A stretch of 64,000 nucleotides of DNA from Streptomyces griseorubiginosus (lineage in GTDB: Bacteria; Actinomycetota; Actinomycetes; Streptomycetales; Streptomycetaceae). Positions 27,316-36,337 of this stretch are shown piece by piece. The stretch covers positions 299,304 through 363,303 of the forward strand of contig NZ_KQ948739.1 in assembly GCF_001514195.1 (NCBI RefSeq), read 5' to 3'. A model generated the notes under the pieces. That model worked only from the letters and a program-made list of their open reading frames with translations. It was not told where the DNA came from and made no database searches. Made by a program: the position numbers and the translations under genes. The number at the start of each line of letters is the position of its first letter. Position 1 is the first letter of the stretch.

Positions 27316-28857
27316 GTGACCGACGCCCACACCGCCGGCCCCTTCATCGCCGCGATCGACCAGGGCACCACGTCCAGCCGCTGCATCGTCTTCGACAAGG
27401 ACGGCCGTATCGTCTCGGTCGACCAGAAGGAGCACGAGCAGATCTTCCCGAAGCCGGGTTGGGTCGAGCACAACGCCAACGAGATCTGGACCAACGTCCA
27501 GGAAGTCGTCGCCGGAGCCATCCAGAAGGCCGGCATCACCCGTGACGACATCAAGGCCATCGGCATCACCAACCAGCGCGAGACCACGCTGCTGTGGGAC
27601 AAGAACACCGGTGAGCCCGTCCACAACGCCATCGTCTGGCAGGACACCCGCACCGACGCCCTGTGCAAGGAGCTCGGCCGCAACGTCGGCCAGGACCGCT
27701 TCCGCCGCGAGACCGGTCTGCCGCTGGCCTCCTACTTCGCCGGCCCGAAGGCCCGCTGGCTGCTCGACAACGTCGAGGGCCTGCGCGAGCGCGCCGAGCG
27801 CGGCGACATCCTCTTCGGCACGATGGACACCTGGGTCATCTGGAACCTGACCGGTGGTGTCAACGGCGGCAAGCACTACACCGACGTCACCAACGCCTCC
27901 CGCACCATGCTGATGAACCTCCACACCCTGGAGTGGGACGAGAAGATCGCCGAGTCCATCGGCGTGCCGCTGTCGATGCTCCCGGAGATCCGTTCCTCCG
28001 CCGAGGTCTACGGCGAGGTCACCGGCGGCAAGCTGGGCGACCTGCTCGGCGGCATCCCGGTCGCCTCCGCGCTCGGCGACCAGCAGGCGGCCCTGTTCGG
28101 CCAGACCTGTTTCGCCGAGGGCGAGGCCAAGTCGACGTACGGCACCGGCACATTCATGCTGATGAACACCGGCGAGAAGATCATCAACTCCTACTCGGGC
28201 CTGCTGACCACGGTCGGCTACCGCATCGGCGACGACAAGCCGGTCTACGCCCTGGAGGGCTCGATCGCCGTCACCGGTTCGCTGGTGCAGTGGATGCGCG
28301 ACCAGATGGGCCTGATCTCCACCGCCGCCGAGATCGAGACGCTCGCCCTGTCCGTCGAGGACAACGGCGGCGCCTACTTCGTGCCGGCCTTCTCCGGTCT
28401 GTTCGCCCCGTACTGGCGCTCCGACGCCCGCGGTGTGATCGCCGGTCTGACCCGGTACGTCACCAAGGCGCACCTCGCGCGCGCCGTCCTGGAGGCCACC
28501 GCCTGGCAGACCCGTGAGATCACGGACGCCATGACCAAGGACTCGGGCGTCGAGCTCGCGGCCCTCAAGGTCGACGGCGGCATGACCTCCAACAACCTGC
28601 TGATGCAGACCCTCTCGGACTTCCTGGACGCCCCCGTGGTGCGCCCGATGGTCGCCGAGACCACCTGCCTCGGTGCCGCCTACGCCGCCGGTCTCGCCGT
28701 CGGCTTCTGGACCAGCACCGACGACCTGCGCGCCAACTGGCGCCGGGCCGCCGAGTGGACCCCCCGCATGGACGCGGACGCCCGCGACCGTGAGTACAAG
28801 AGCTGGCTCAAGGCCGTCGAGCGGACCATGGGCTGGCTCGAGGACGACGAGAGCTGA
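27316..28857 (+). CDS. glpK: Glycerol kinase
   Basis: A 513-residue FGGY kinase: ATP + glycerol gives glycerol 3-phosphate, trapping glycerol and creating the GylR inducer. Phosphate-binding loop AAIDQGTTSSRCIVFD, substrate motifs NQRETTLLWDK and WQDTRT, and the FGGY signature regions YGTGTFMLMNTG and KVDGGMTSNNLLMQ. GTG 27316 has AGGAG 6 nt upstream. Third positions are strongly C/G, suggesting high expression. Confidence 0.98.
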   Translation: MTDAHTAGPFIAAIDQGTTSSRCIVFDKDGRIVSVDQKEHEQIFPKPGWVEHNANEIWTNVQEVVAGAIQKAGITRDDIKAIGITNQRETTLLWDKNTGEPVHNAIVWQDTRTDALCKELGRNVGQDRFRRETGLPLASYFAGPKARWLLDNVEGLRERAERGDILFGTMDTWVIWNLTGGVNGGKHYTDVTNASRTMLMNLHTLEWDEKIAESIGVPLSMLPEIRSSAEVYGEVTGGKLGDLLGGIPVASALGDQQAALFGQTCFAEGEAKSTYGTGTFMLMNTGEKIINSYSGLLTTVGYRIGDDKPVYALEGSIAVTGSLVQWMRDQMGLISTAAEIETLALSVEDNGGAYFVPAFSGLFAPYWRSDARGVIAGLTRYVTKAHLARAVLEATAWQTREITDAMTKDSGVELAALKVDGGMTSNNLLMQTLSDFLDAPVVRPMVAETTCLGAAYAAGLAVGFWTSTDDLRANWRRAAEWTPRMDADARDREYKSWLKAVERTMGWLEDDES

Positions 28858-28903
28858 GAGAAACACCCCCCTCTGCGGCTCTGAAGAGGAGTTAGAACCC
28901 CAC

Positions 28904-30520
28904 ATGACCAGTCAGTCCACCCTCCAGTCCGTGCCTGCCCTCGGCACGCGCCCGGCCTCCGGCTCCAACCCGAGCCGCGCCGAGACCCGGGAGCAGCTCG
29001 CCAAGGCGTCGTACGACCTTCTCGTCATCGGCGGCGGCATCCTGGGCATCTCCACCGCCTGGCACGCCGCGCAGTCCGGCCTGAGGGTGGCCCTGGTCGA
29101 CGCCGGCGACTTCGCCGGCGCCACCTCCTCCGCCTCCTCCAAGCTGCTCCACGGCGGTCTGCGCTACCTGCAGACCGGCGCGGTGAAGCTGGTGGCGGAG
29201 AACCACTTCGAGCGCCGTGCGGTCTCCCGCCAGGTGGCCCCCCACCTGGCGAACCCGCTCACCTTCTACCTCCCGGTGTACAAGGGCGGACCGCACGGCG
29301 CGGCGAAGCTCGGGGCGGGCGTCTTCGCCTACTCCGCGCTCTCCGCGTTCGGCGACGGCGTCGGCCACCTCCTGTCCCCCGCGAAGGCGGCGCAGGACGT
29401 GCCCGAGCTGCGCACCGAGAACCTCAAGGCCGTGGCCGTGTACGGCGACGACCAGATGAACGACGCGCGCATGGCGCTGATGACGGTCCGTGCGGCCGTC
29501 GAGGCGGGCGCGGTCGTGCTGAACCACGCCGAGGTGACCGGGCTCCGGTTCACCAAGGGCCGGGTGACCGGCGCGGAGCTGCGCGACCGGCAGTCCGGTG
29601 ACGAGTTCGGCGTGAACGCCCGGCTCGTGCTCAACGCGACCGGCCCGTGGGTGGACCACCTGCGCCGGATGGAGGACCCGAACGCGGCCCCGTCCATCCG
29701 CCTGTCCAAGGGCGCGCACCTGGTCCTCAAGCGCACCTCCCCCTGGAAGGCCGCGCTGGCCACCCCCATCGACAAGTACCGCATCACCTTCGCCCTCCCC
29801 TGGGAGGACATGCTGCTGCTCGGCACGACCGACGAGGAGTTCGAGGGCGACCCGGCCGACGTCCAGGTCACCGAGAAGGACATAGCCCAGATCCTGGACG
29901 AGGCCGCGTTCTCGGTCCGCGACCAGCAGCTGAGCCGTGACCTGATCACCTACTCCTTCGCGGGCCTGCGGGTGCTGCCGGGCGGCCCCGGCGACACCGC
30001 GAAGGCCAAGCGCGAGACCGTGGTCACGGAGGGCCGGGGCGGGATGCTGTCCGTCGCGGGCGGCAAGTGGACGACGTTCCGGCACATCGGCCGTACGGTC
30101 ATGCAGAAGCTGGAGGCGCTGCCGGGCCACCCGCTGGGCGACGACTTCGAGCCCATCTCCTCGCTGCCGAAGAAGCTTCCGCTGCCCGGTGTCGCCAACC
30201 CGCGCGCGGTCGCGCACCGGCTGCTGGTGGACAACCCGGCGCCGGGTCCGCGGATGGCCGCCGACACGGCGAAGCACCTGGCCACGCACTACGGTTCGCT
30301 GGCCTTCGACATCGCCCGGCTGGCCAACGAGAACCCCGAGCTGGGCGAGCGGGTGCACCCCGACGCCCCGGAGATCTGGGCGCAGGTCGTCTACGCCCGG
30401 GACAACGAGTGGGCCGAGACGCAGGACGACGTGCTGCGCCGCCGTACGACCCTCACGATCCGCGGCCTGGCCACGGACGAGGTGCGCGCGAAGGTGCAGG
30501 ACGTGCTCGACAAGAAGTAG
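28904..30520 (+). CDS. glpD: Glycerol-3-phosphate dehydrogenase, FAD-dependent
   Basis: A 538-residue membrane-associated flavoenzyme that oxidises glycerol 3-phosphate to dihydroxyacetone phosphate and passes electrons to quinone. N-terminal FAD loop DLLVIGGGILGISTAWHAA, then ATSSASSKLLHGGLRYLQ; C-terminal domain TTFRHIGR ... LTIRGLATDEVR. ATG 28904 (MTSQSTLQSV) has AGAGGAG 12 nt upstream and follows glpK by 46 nt. Last gene of the glycerol operon; a strong terminator follows. Confidence 0.97.
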   Translation: MTSQSTLQSVPALGTRPASGSNPSRAETREQLAKASYDLLVIGGGILGISTAWHAAQSGLRVALVDAGDFAGATSSASSKLLHGGLRYLQTGAVKLVAENHFERRAVSRQVAPHLANPLTFYLPVYKGGPHGAAKLGAGVFAYSALSAFGDGVGHLLSPAKAAQDVPELRTENLKAVAVYGDDQMNDARMALMTVRAAVEAGAVVLNHAEVTGLRFTKGRVTGAELRDRQSGDEFGVNARLVLNATGPWVDHLRRMEDPNAAPSIRLSKGAHLVLKRTSPWKAALATPIDKYRITFALPWEDMLLLGTTDEEFEGDPADVQVTEKDIAQILDEAAFSVRDQQLSRDLITYSFAGLRVLPGGPGDTAKAKRETVVTEGRGGMLSVAGGKWTTFRHIGRTVMQKLEALPGHPLGDDFEPISSLPKKLPLPGVANPRAVAHRLLVDNPAPGPRMAADTAKHLATHYGSLAFDIARLANENPELGERVHPDAPEIWAQVVYARDNEWAETQDDVLRRRTTLTIRGLATDEVRAKVQDVLDKK

Positions 30521-30598
30521 CGCTCGGCCCGGCCCCACCCCTCCCCGACCGGGGCCGGCGTCCCGAGAACGGCCCCTCCCCCTATGGGGGCCGGTGTG

Positions 30599-30636
30599 CG
30601 AAGGGGCGGCTCCTCGATCGAGGGGCCGCCCCTTCG
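30599..30636 (+). terminator. Terminator of the glycerol operon
   Basis: A 12-bp perfect stem (30599-30610 with 30625-30636; CGAAGGGGCGGC and complement) whose 14-nt loop itself contains CTCGATCGAG. Confidence 0.85.
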
Positions 30637-30697
30637 GCGGTCGCGGTCCTTCGGCGGTCGCGTCCCTCCAGCGGTCGCGTCCCTTCGGCGGTCCGGG
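30631..30697. repeat. 17-bp tandem repeat, four copies
   Basis: Units begin at 30631, 30648, 30665 and 30682 with consensus CCTTCGGCGGTCGCGTC. The first unit overlaps the terminator arm. The array marks the junction between the conserved glycerol operon and the accessory block that follows. Confidence 0.8.
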
Positions 30698-30741
30698 AAA
30701 AGAGCGGGCGCACAGGTCCGTGCCCTGTCTACGGTACGGCT

Positions 30742-31257
30742 GTGACGATCACCGACGCCGAGATGGCCGCCCTGCTCGCCCCCGGAGGCTTCCACTTCCT
30801 GCGGCGCCTGGCCGAGGACGAGGTCCCGCCCCTGCCGACACCGCCCGACCGCGGAGCGGCGAGCTGTCTGGGCGAGCACGGCCGGGTCGACTCTCCGCTG
30901 GTGGACATCGACGACCCGGACCTGGCGGCGAAGGTGCGGGCCGGCTGGCAGGACATGGCCGTCGAGTACGGACTCCTCGACGACGACCGCGAGTTCCTGC
31001 TCGGCGTCGACTACTCGGACCCCGGGGACGTCGACAGCGAGTGGGCATGGGCCCGTGTGCGACTTCTCGACGCGTGGGACCTGGGTGGTGGCGACGACGG
31101 CCCGCTGCCCTCGTGGATGCGGTTCTACATGGGCCGCAGGTTCGTCCCGGAGTTCACCGTGATGAGCCTCGACGGCCGCCTGCTGATGAACACCACCCTG
31201 TGGGGCGACGGGACGGTCAGCACCATCGTCATCTGTCCGTCGCGACTACTGCCCTGA
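30742..31257 (+). CDS. Conserved hypothetical protein, 171 aa
   Basis: From GTG 30742 (VTITDAEMAALLAPGGFHFL) a soluble, acidic protein with no signal peptide. Features: HFLRRLAEDEVPPLPTPPDR, EYGLLDDDREFLLGVDYSDP, WMRFYMGRRFVPEFTVMSLDGR and a final WGDGTVSTIVI. I do not recognise the family. There is no ribosome site; TACGGT at 30731-30736 ends 5 nt before the GTG, so the transcript is probably leaderless. Its 3' end overlaps the 3' end of mtnK on the other strand by 29 nt. The long in-frame extension upstream is a shadow of glpD. Confidence 0.7.
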   Translation: MTITDAEMAALLAPGGFHFLRRLAEDEVPPLPTPPDRGAASCLGEHGRVDSPLVDIDDPDLAAKVRAGWQDMAVEYGLLDDDREFLLGVDYSDPGDVDSEWAWARVRLLDAWDLGGGDDGPLPSWMRFYMGRRFVPEFTVMSLDGRLLMNTTLWGDGTVSTIVICPSRLLP

Positions 31258-32401
31258 CCTCGTCCGGCGTCGCCAACTCGGCCCGGCGCACGATCAGTTC
31301 GCGGCCGATCAGCAATGCCCTGCGGGATGCCTCCACCGGGTCCGGGAGTGTGGTCAGGTCGGTCAGGTGCGCGAAGCCGATGATCCTGCGGATGATCTCC
31401 GTGCCCGCGAAGCCGAGGGACTCGGCCCAGACCCTCCTCAGGAAGCGGTCCAGGTACGCCGCGTCGAAGAAGGTGTCCACCCTGGTGGGCCACAGGGCGC
31501 GGAACTCCGTCTCGAACGCCTCCCAGGACAGCCGGAGTTGGTCGGCATGGTCCGTCAGGCGGCCCAGGGCACGGGCCCGTTCCTCCGAGACCAGCGCGTT
31601 GGCCCAGTACAGGCCGAGGTCGAAGCCGATCGGGCCCACGAAGGAGAACTCGGGGTCGAAGACGCGCACGACCGGGGCGCCGTCACGGGTGCCGACCATG
31701 ACGCTGCCCGAGTGGAGGTCGCCGTGCAGGAGGGCCTGGGCGCTGGTCATGAAGACGTGGCGGAGGTCGGCGACCTCGGTGCGGAGCACGGGGTCGGAGC
31801 GGAAGTCCGCCGCCAGGTCGGCCACGCCCTCGTGCCAGTGGTTGTGCTCGTGCTCGATGTACGGCTCGGACAGCACCACGTCCTCGGTGATCTTGCACAG
31901 CTCCGGGTTGACCGAGGCCGCGACCAGCGCCTTGCGTTCGGCGGACGGCATGCCGAAGTCGCTGGTGGAGAAGGCGAGTCGGGCCACCAGGCGGCCGATC
32001 TGGGCCGAGGTGTGGGGGCCGTAGGAGGCGCCCTCGTTGAGGACCGTGCGCAGGACCTCCAGGTCGGAGAGGTCCTCCATGACGAGGGCGTAGTTCTCGG
32101 GGTCGTAGCCGTGGATCGCCGGGATCTCGTCGGGGGCGACCTTGGCGAGCTGCTCGTAGGCGCGGGCCTCGGCGTTCGCGCGGTCGGGGCTCAGCGGCCA
32201 GGAGGGACCGGCGACGCGCACCCAGGGCAGGGCCTGCTTGAGGGCGAGGCTGCGGGTGCCGGCGGCGTTCGAGGCCAGGAAGACCCGGTTGACGTTGCCG
32301 TCGGAGACCTCCCGTACGGCGATGTCGTCCAGGTCGTCCCAGTGGCCGCGCTCGCGCAGGTACGCCGGGATGTCGTCGGTCTCCAGGATGCGGTAGCCCA
32401 T
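31229..32401 (-). CDS. mtnK: S-methyl-5-thioribose kinase
   Basis: A 390-residue kinase of the choline/aminoglycoside kinase fold. It phosphorylates methylthioribose to methylthioribose 1-phosphate, the entry step of methionine salvage. Seen: N-terminal MGYRILETDDIPAYL, nucleotide strand SDGNVNRVFLA, ALVMEDLSDL hinge, catalytic loop ALLHGDLHSGSVMVG and the metal site FDPEFSFVGPIGFDLG. The HGDLHSGS loop and the DPEF(S/A)F motif are specific to MtnK. It follows the ABC permease by 15 nt and is the last gene of the importer operon, which points to methylthioribose (or the nucleoside from which it comes) as the imported substrate. Confidence 0.94.
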   Translation of the reverse strand: MGYRILETDDIPAYLRERGHWDDLDDIAVREVSDGNVNRVFLASNAAGTRSLALKQALPWVRVAGPSWPLSPDRANAEARAYEQLAKVAPDEIPAIHGYDPENYALVMEDLSDLEVLRTVLNEGASYGPHTSAQIGRLVARLAFSTSDFGMPSAERKALVAASVNPELCKITEDVVLSEPYIEHEHNHWHEGVADLAADFRSDPVLRTEVADLRHVFMTSAQALLHGDLHSGSVMVGTRDGAPVVRVFDPEFSFVGPIGFDLGLYWANALVSEERARALGRLTDHADQLRLSWEAFETEFRALWPTRVDTFFDAAYLDRFLRRVWAESLGFAGTEIIRRIIGFAHLTDLTTLPDPVEASRRALLIGRELIVRRAELATPDEVRAVVATDR

Positions 32402-32416
32402 GGTGGGAGAACTCCC

Positions 32417-33463
32417 TTATGCGGTGCGGCGCTTGGACAGGGTGAAGCTGAAGACCAGGGCGAGGATGAGGACCGCGCCCTCGACGACGTCCTGGGTGTA
32501 GTAGGGCAGGCCCTTGATGGTCAGGCCGGTGGTGATGATGCCGATGAGCACCGCGCCGAGGGCCGTGCCCCAGACGTTGGGTCGGCCCCGGCCGAGCACC
32601 GAGGTGCCGACGAGCGCGACGGCCACCGCCTCCAGCAGCTGCGAGGTGCCGGCGGAGACGTCGCCCTGGCCGATGCGGGACGCCAGGATGAGTCCGCCGA
32701 TGGAGGCGAGGACGCCGGAGAGGACGTAGGCGAGCGCCCGGTACGCGCCGACGCGGATGCCGGCCAGGCGGGAGGCCTCGGGGTTGGCGCCGATCGCGTA
32801 GAGCACCCGGCCCCAGCGGGTGCGGGCGAGGAAGACCCAGGCGGCGAGGGTCAGGCCGCCGAAGATGATGACCGAGACGGGGATGCCGAGGACCGTGCCG
32901 CGGTCGATGCGCAGGAACCCGGCGGTGAACCTGCCGGGGGCGGTGGTGCCGTCGTCCAGGGTCATGCCGGGGGTGATGGACTGGCCGTCGACCAGGATGA
33001 GCTTGCCGCCCTGGATCACGAACATGGTGCCGAGGGTGGCGAGCATGTCGGGGATCTTCAGTACGACGATCAGCAGCGCGTTGAGCAGGCCCGCGAGGGC
33101 GCCGGCCGCGAGGACCGCGACGATGGCGACCGTGCCGACCTGGTTCTGCACGACCATCGTCTGGGCGGCGACCGAGACGCCGAGGCCCGCGACCGCGCCG
33201 ACGGACATGTCCATCCCGCCGACGGCCATGGTGAGGGTGACGCCGAGGCCGAGGATCGCGGCGACGGAGACGTAGCGGAGGGTGTCGAGGAGGGTCGCCG
33301 ACTCGCGGAAGGAGCCCTCGCTCAGCGCGAAGTACAGGAACAGCGCGACGGTGACGAAGATGAAGCCGTACTTGATGACGGCGTTCTGGACCCGTACGGC
33401 GGTGCTGGTGGCGGGCGGGAGCGCCGCCTTCGTGGGGACTTCCGTGCTCTGGGTGGTGGTCAT
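32417..33463 (-). CDS. ABC transporter permease, ribose class (probable methylthioribose importer)
   Basis: A 348-residue inner-membrane permease of the RbsC/BPD_transp_2 family with about 8-10 helices. Signature regions: GLGVTLTMAVGGMDMSVGAV, LATLGTMFVIQGG, AIGANPEASRLAGIRV (the EAA-like ATPase contact loop), ILASRIGQGDVSAGTSQLLE and AVALVGTSVLGRGRPNVWGT. One permease is expected to form a homodimer with the double-domain ATPase upstream (gap 25 nt). Substrate is inferred from mtnK in the same operon. Confidence 0.93.
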   Translation of the reverse strand: MTTTQSTEVPTKAALPPATSTAVRVQNAVIKYGFIFVTVALFLYFALSEGSFRESATLLDTLRYVSVAAILGLGVTLTMAVGGMDMSVGAVAGLGVSVAAQTMVVQNQVGTVAIVAVLAAGALAGLLNALLIVVLKIPDMLATLGTMFVIQGGKLILVDGQSITPGMTLDDGTTAPGRFTAGFLRIDRGTVLGIPVSVIIFGGLTLAAWVFLARTRWGRVLYAIGANPEASRLAGIRVGAYRALAYVLSGVLASIGGLILASRIGQGDVSAGTSQLLEAVAVALVGTSVLGRGRPNVWGTALGAVLIGIITTGLTIKGLPYYTQDVVEGAVLILALVFSFTLSKRRTA

Positions 33464-33488
33464 GGCGTAGTTCCTCAGGGAGCCGGGG

Positions 33489-35009
33489 TCACACGGACGC
33501 CGAGATGGTCTGGATCACGCGGTCGCGTTCCGCGTCCTCGCCGTACGCGTCGAGGTGGATCTCGCCGGCGGCGAGCACGACGACCCGGTCGGCGATCTCG
33601 AGGACCTCGTCGACGTCGGCGGACAGGACGAGCACGGCGGCGCCCTCGGCGGCGAGGGTCCGGGCGCGGCGGCCGATGTCCCGGCGGGCACCGATGTCCA
33701 CGCCTCGGAACGGCTCGTCCAGGATGAGGACACGGGGGGTCTCGGCGAGCCAGCGGCCGACGACGACCTTCTGCTGGTTGCCGCCGGACAGTTCCTCCAC
33801 GGTGCTGTGCTCGTCGCGGGCGACGACACCGAGGGCCTCGATGGTGTCGCGGCCGAGGGTGTCCTCCTTGGCGCGCTGGACCAGTCCGGCCTTCGAGAGG
33901 GACCTCAGGAACGGCAGCGAGATGTTCTGGGCCAGCGACCAGCCCGGGACGAGGGCGTCGGCGTGCCGGTCCTCGGGGACCAGGTGCACTCCGGCCCGGA
34001 TCGCTTCGGAGGGCCGCCTGGGCGCGTACGGCTCGCCGTCCAGCGCGGTGGAACCGGTCGTGAAGGGCTCGGCGCCGAACAGACCGCGGGCCAGCTCGGT
34101 CTTGCCGGCACCCAACAGGCCCACGACGCCGGTGACTTCGCCGGTGCGCAGGTCGAGGTCGAGGGGCTTTCGGCCCTCGAAGAGCTGGACGCCGCGCAGG
34201 GAGAGGACGACGTCGCCCTCCGCGCCTTCCCGGACGGGTCGTGCCGTGGTCGCCTCCTGGGCCTGCGCCAGCATCGCGCGCAGGGCGCTGTCCCAGTCGA
34301 AGGGCTTGGCCTGGTCCTCGGTGAGCCGGCCGTCCCGCAGGACGACCAGGCGGTCGGCGAGCGCGTCGATCTCACCGAGGCGGTGGGAGACGTAGAGGAC
34401 CGCGATGCCGTCGTCGCGCATCCGCTCCACGAGCGCGAAGAGGCGTTCGGCCTCGGCGGCGGACAGCGCCGAGGTGGGTTCGTCGAGGATCAGCAGCCGG
34501 GGCCGGGTGGCCAGTGCGCGGGCGAGGATCAGCAACTGGCGGTCGGAGATGCCGAGTTCGGTGACATCCTTCCTGAGTACGGCGTCGCTCCAGCCGAGTT
34601 CGAGGCCCGCCTGGATCTCGCGGGCCCGCGCCAGCAGGCGGCGTCCGTTCAGGAACGGGTTGCCCCGTGCCTGCGCCAGCTCCTCGAAGACCAGGTTCTC
34701 CGCGACCGAGAGCCCCGGCACGATGCCCTCGCCGATGCGCTGGTGCACCGTCTGGATGCCCAACTGGCGGGCGGCGAGCGGGGACTGGAGGGCCGCGGGC
34801 TCCCCGGCGACCCGCACCTGGCCCCCGTGGTCGGTGTGCACGCCGGACAGGATCTTGATCAGCGTGGACTTGCCGGCGCCGTTCGCCCCGAGCAGCGCGA
34901 CCACGCTGCCCGGAGCGATGTCGAGCGAGACGGAGGCGAGCACGGTCTTGCCGCCGAACGCCATGCTGACGTCGGTCAGGGCGACCGCGGGAACCTCAGT
35001 GGGCGACAT
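33489..35009 (-). CDS. ABC transporter ATP-binding protein, ribose class
   Basis: A 506-residue protein with two fused nucleotide-binding domains, as in RbsA. First half: Walker A LLGANGAGKSTLIKI, signature ELGISDRQLL, Walker B LLILDEPTSAL. Second half: degenerate Walker A GLLGAGKTELAR, signature ELSGGNQQKVVVGRWLA, Walker B VLILDEPFRGVD. The first signature departs from LSGGQ (LGISDRQ), as is frequent in this class. ATG 35009 lies 14 nt inside the end of the binding-protein gene, a coupled-translation overlap. Confidence 0.95.
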   Translation of the reverse strand: MSPTEVPAVALTDVSMAFGGKTVLASVSLDIAPGSVVALLGANGAGKSTLIKILSGVHTDHGGQVRVAGEPAALQSPLAARQLGIQTVHQRIGEGIVPGLSVAENLVFEELAQARGNPFLNGRRLLARAREIQAGLELGWSDAVLRKDVTELGISDRQLLILARALATRPRLLILDEPTSALSAAEAERLFALVERMRDDGIAVLYVSHRLGEIDALADRLVVLRDGRLTEDQAKPFDWDSALRAMLAQAQEATTARPVREGAEGDVVLSLRGVQLFEGRKPLDLDLRTGEVTGVVGLLGAGKTELARGLFGAEPFTTGSTALDGEPYAPRRPSEAIRAGVHLVPEDRHADALVPGWSLAQNISLPFLRSLSKAGLVQRAKEDTLGRDTIEALGVVARDEHSTVEELSGGNQQKVVVGRWLAETPRVLILDEPFRGVDIGARRDIGRRARTLAAEGAAVLVLSADVDEVLEIADRVVVLAAGEIHLDAYGEDAERDRVIQTISASV

Positions 35010-36093
35010 TCGAGATCCAGTCCGCGGTGGAGACCTGGGACAGGTTCAGTGCGGGAAGGGCCGCCCGCAGCTGGTCCATGTTCTCGATCTTCTTCGCGCG
35101 CAGGAAGTCCTGGGTGATGGCGACGGCCGGGAACTCCACGGAGGACTTGTTCAGCTGACCGGCCAGTTCCAGCGCGGTGGTGCGGACGACGGCCGCGCCG
35201 ACCGCGGAGGGGTCGGTGCCGGCCGTGGCCACCCAGGGGCTGTCGGCGGCGGTCATCTGCTGGATGTCGGCGTTGGAGACGTCCGCGCCGAAGACCTTCA
35301 CCTTGCCCTGGAGCTTCTTGTTCTGCACGGCGAGGACCGTGCCCTTGGCGAGCTCGTCGTAGGGCGCGAAGATGCCGGTCACGTCGGAGTGCTGGGTGAG
35401 CGCGGCGGAGACCAGGGGAACATTGTCGGTGGCCGTGGAGTCGGTGACCTTGCCGACCTTGAACTGCTGCTTCCAGGCCTGCGCGGCGACCTCCTTCGCC
35501 CACACGGTGTTCCGCTTGTCGAGGGCGGCGTAGCCGGCGACGTTGACGTAGCCGACCTTGGCGTTCTTGCCGAGGTCCTTGGACATCACGTCGAGGACGG
35601 CCTGGGCCATGCTGGCGTCGTCCTGCTCGGTGCTCACCACGCCCTTGGTGGGGGTCTCCACGTCGTAGACGACGACCTTGATGCCCTTCTTCACGGCCTG
35701 GTCGATCTCCGGCTGGATGGTCGCAGGGAAGCCGTGGTCGATGATGATCGCCTTGGCGCCGGAGTTGATCGCGGAGGACAGATCGGTGGCCTGCTTGGCG
35801 TTGTCGGCCTGGGCGTCGTACACCGTCAGGTCGATGCCGAGGGCCTTGGCCTGGGCCTTGGCGCCGTTGCCCCACTGCTCGAAGTAGTCGCCGGCGCCGC
35901 TCTGCCGGACCAGGGCCACCTTGACCGGGCCCGCGCTGAAGGGGGCGGGCTTCTTGCCGGTGGCGGCCGAGGCGGAGGCGACGGTGTCGCCGGTGTTCTT
36001 CGACGCGTCCGTGGACTGCGAGCAGCCGGCGAGCGCGAGGGCGGACACGGACGCGAGGGAGAGCGCGGCAAGGGGCAGACGGGTGCGGGACAT
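34996..36093 (-). CDS. Sugar-type substrate-binding lipoprotein of the importer
   Basis: A 365-residue periplasmic-binding protein (RbsB/Peripla_BP_4 type). Signal peptide MSRTRLPLAALSLASVSALA ends in lipobox LAGC (Cys about 23). The mature fold starts GPVKVALVRQSGAGDYFEQW, followed by IDLTVYDAQADNAKQATDLS, AKAIIIDHGF and TGIFAPYDELAKGTVLA. The GDYFEQW segment differs from plain ribose-binding proteins and may form part of the thiosugar pocket. First gene of the operon lipoprotein-ATPase-permease-mtnK. ATG 36093; promoter region at 36094-36597. Confidence 0.93.
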   Translation of the reverse strand: MSRTRLPLAALSLASVSALALAGCSQSTDASKNTGDTVASASAATGKKPAPFSAGPVKVALVRQSGAGDYFEQWGNGAKAQAKALGIDLTVYDAQADNAKQATDLSSAINSGAKAIIIDHGFPATIQPEIDQAVKKGIKVVVYDVETPTKGVVSTEQDDASMAQAVLDVMSKDLGKNAKVGYVNVAGYAALDKRNTVWAKEVAAQAWKQQFKVGKVTDSTATDNVPLVSAALTQHSDVTGIFAPYDELAKGTVLAVQNKKLQGKVKVFGADVSNADIQQMTAADSPWVATAGTDPSAVGAAVVRTTALELAGQLNKSSVEFPAVAITQDFLRAKKIENMDQLRAALPALNLSQVSTADWISNVAH

Positions 36094-36291
36094 GAGGTGC
36101 TCCAGGGGCGAGAGGGAGAAGACAAGAGGGGTGTGCGTCCCGGAGCGGGCAGGGGAAGTGCGCCACCGAAGCAGGAGGGTGGCGGGGCGCGAGGGGGCTC
36201 CGGAAGAGGTCAGCGACAGCTGGCGGTGGTCGTCCGAAGCAGGTCCACGTACAGCCGCCGCACGAGCAGCAGCGTCTTCATACGCAGATCA

Positions 36292-36305
36292 TGGGAACGT
36301 TTTCA
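36292..36305. promoter_or_regulatory. LacI-family operator-like site 1
   Basis: TGGGAACGTTTTCA has the central CG and near-palindromic arms of LacI/GalR-family operators (compare TGNAANCGNTTNCA). 199 bp upstream of the binding-protein start. Confidence 0.55.
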
Positions 36306-36323
36306 GCCAGGCGTCAAATGTTT

Positions 36324-36337
36324 TGGAACCGCTTTCT
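36324..36337. promoter_or_regulatory. LacI-family operator-like site 2
   Basis: TGGAACCGCTTTCT, 32 bp (three helical turns) from site 1, same pattern. No lacI gene is adjacent; the only one in the window is at 3068-4084, 33 kb away. Confidence 0.5.

Noticed and set aside
30742..31257. Assigning this gene next to glpD as parJ by position
   Set aside because: The ParJ/SCO1662 family is a PAC2 protein adjacent to mshC; the PAC2 gene here is at 40776-41825.
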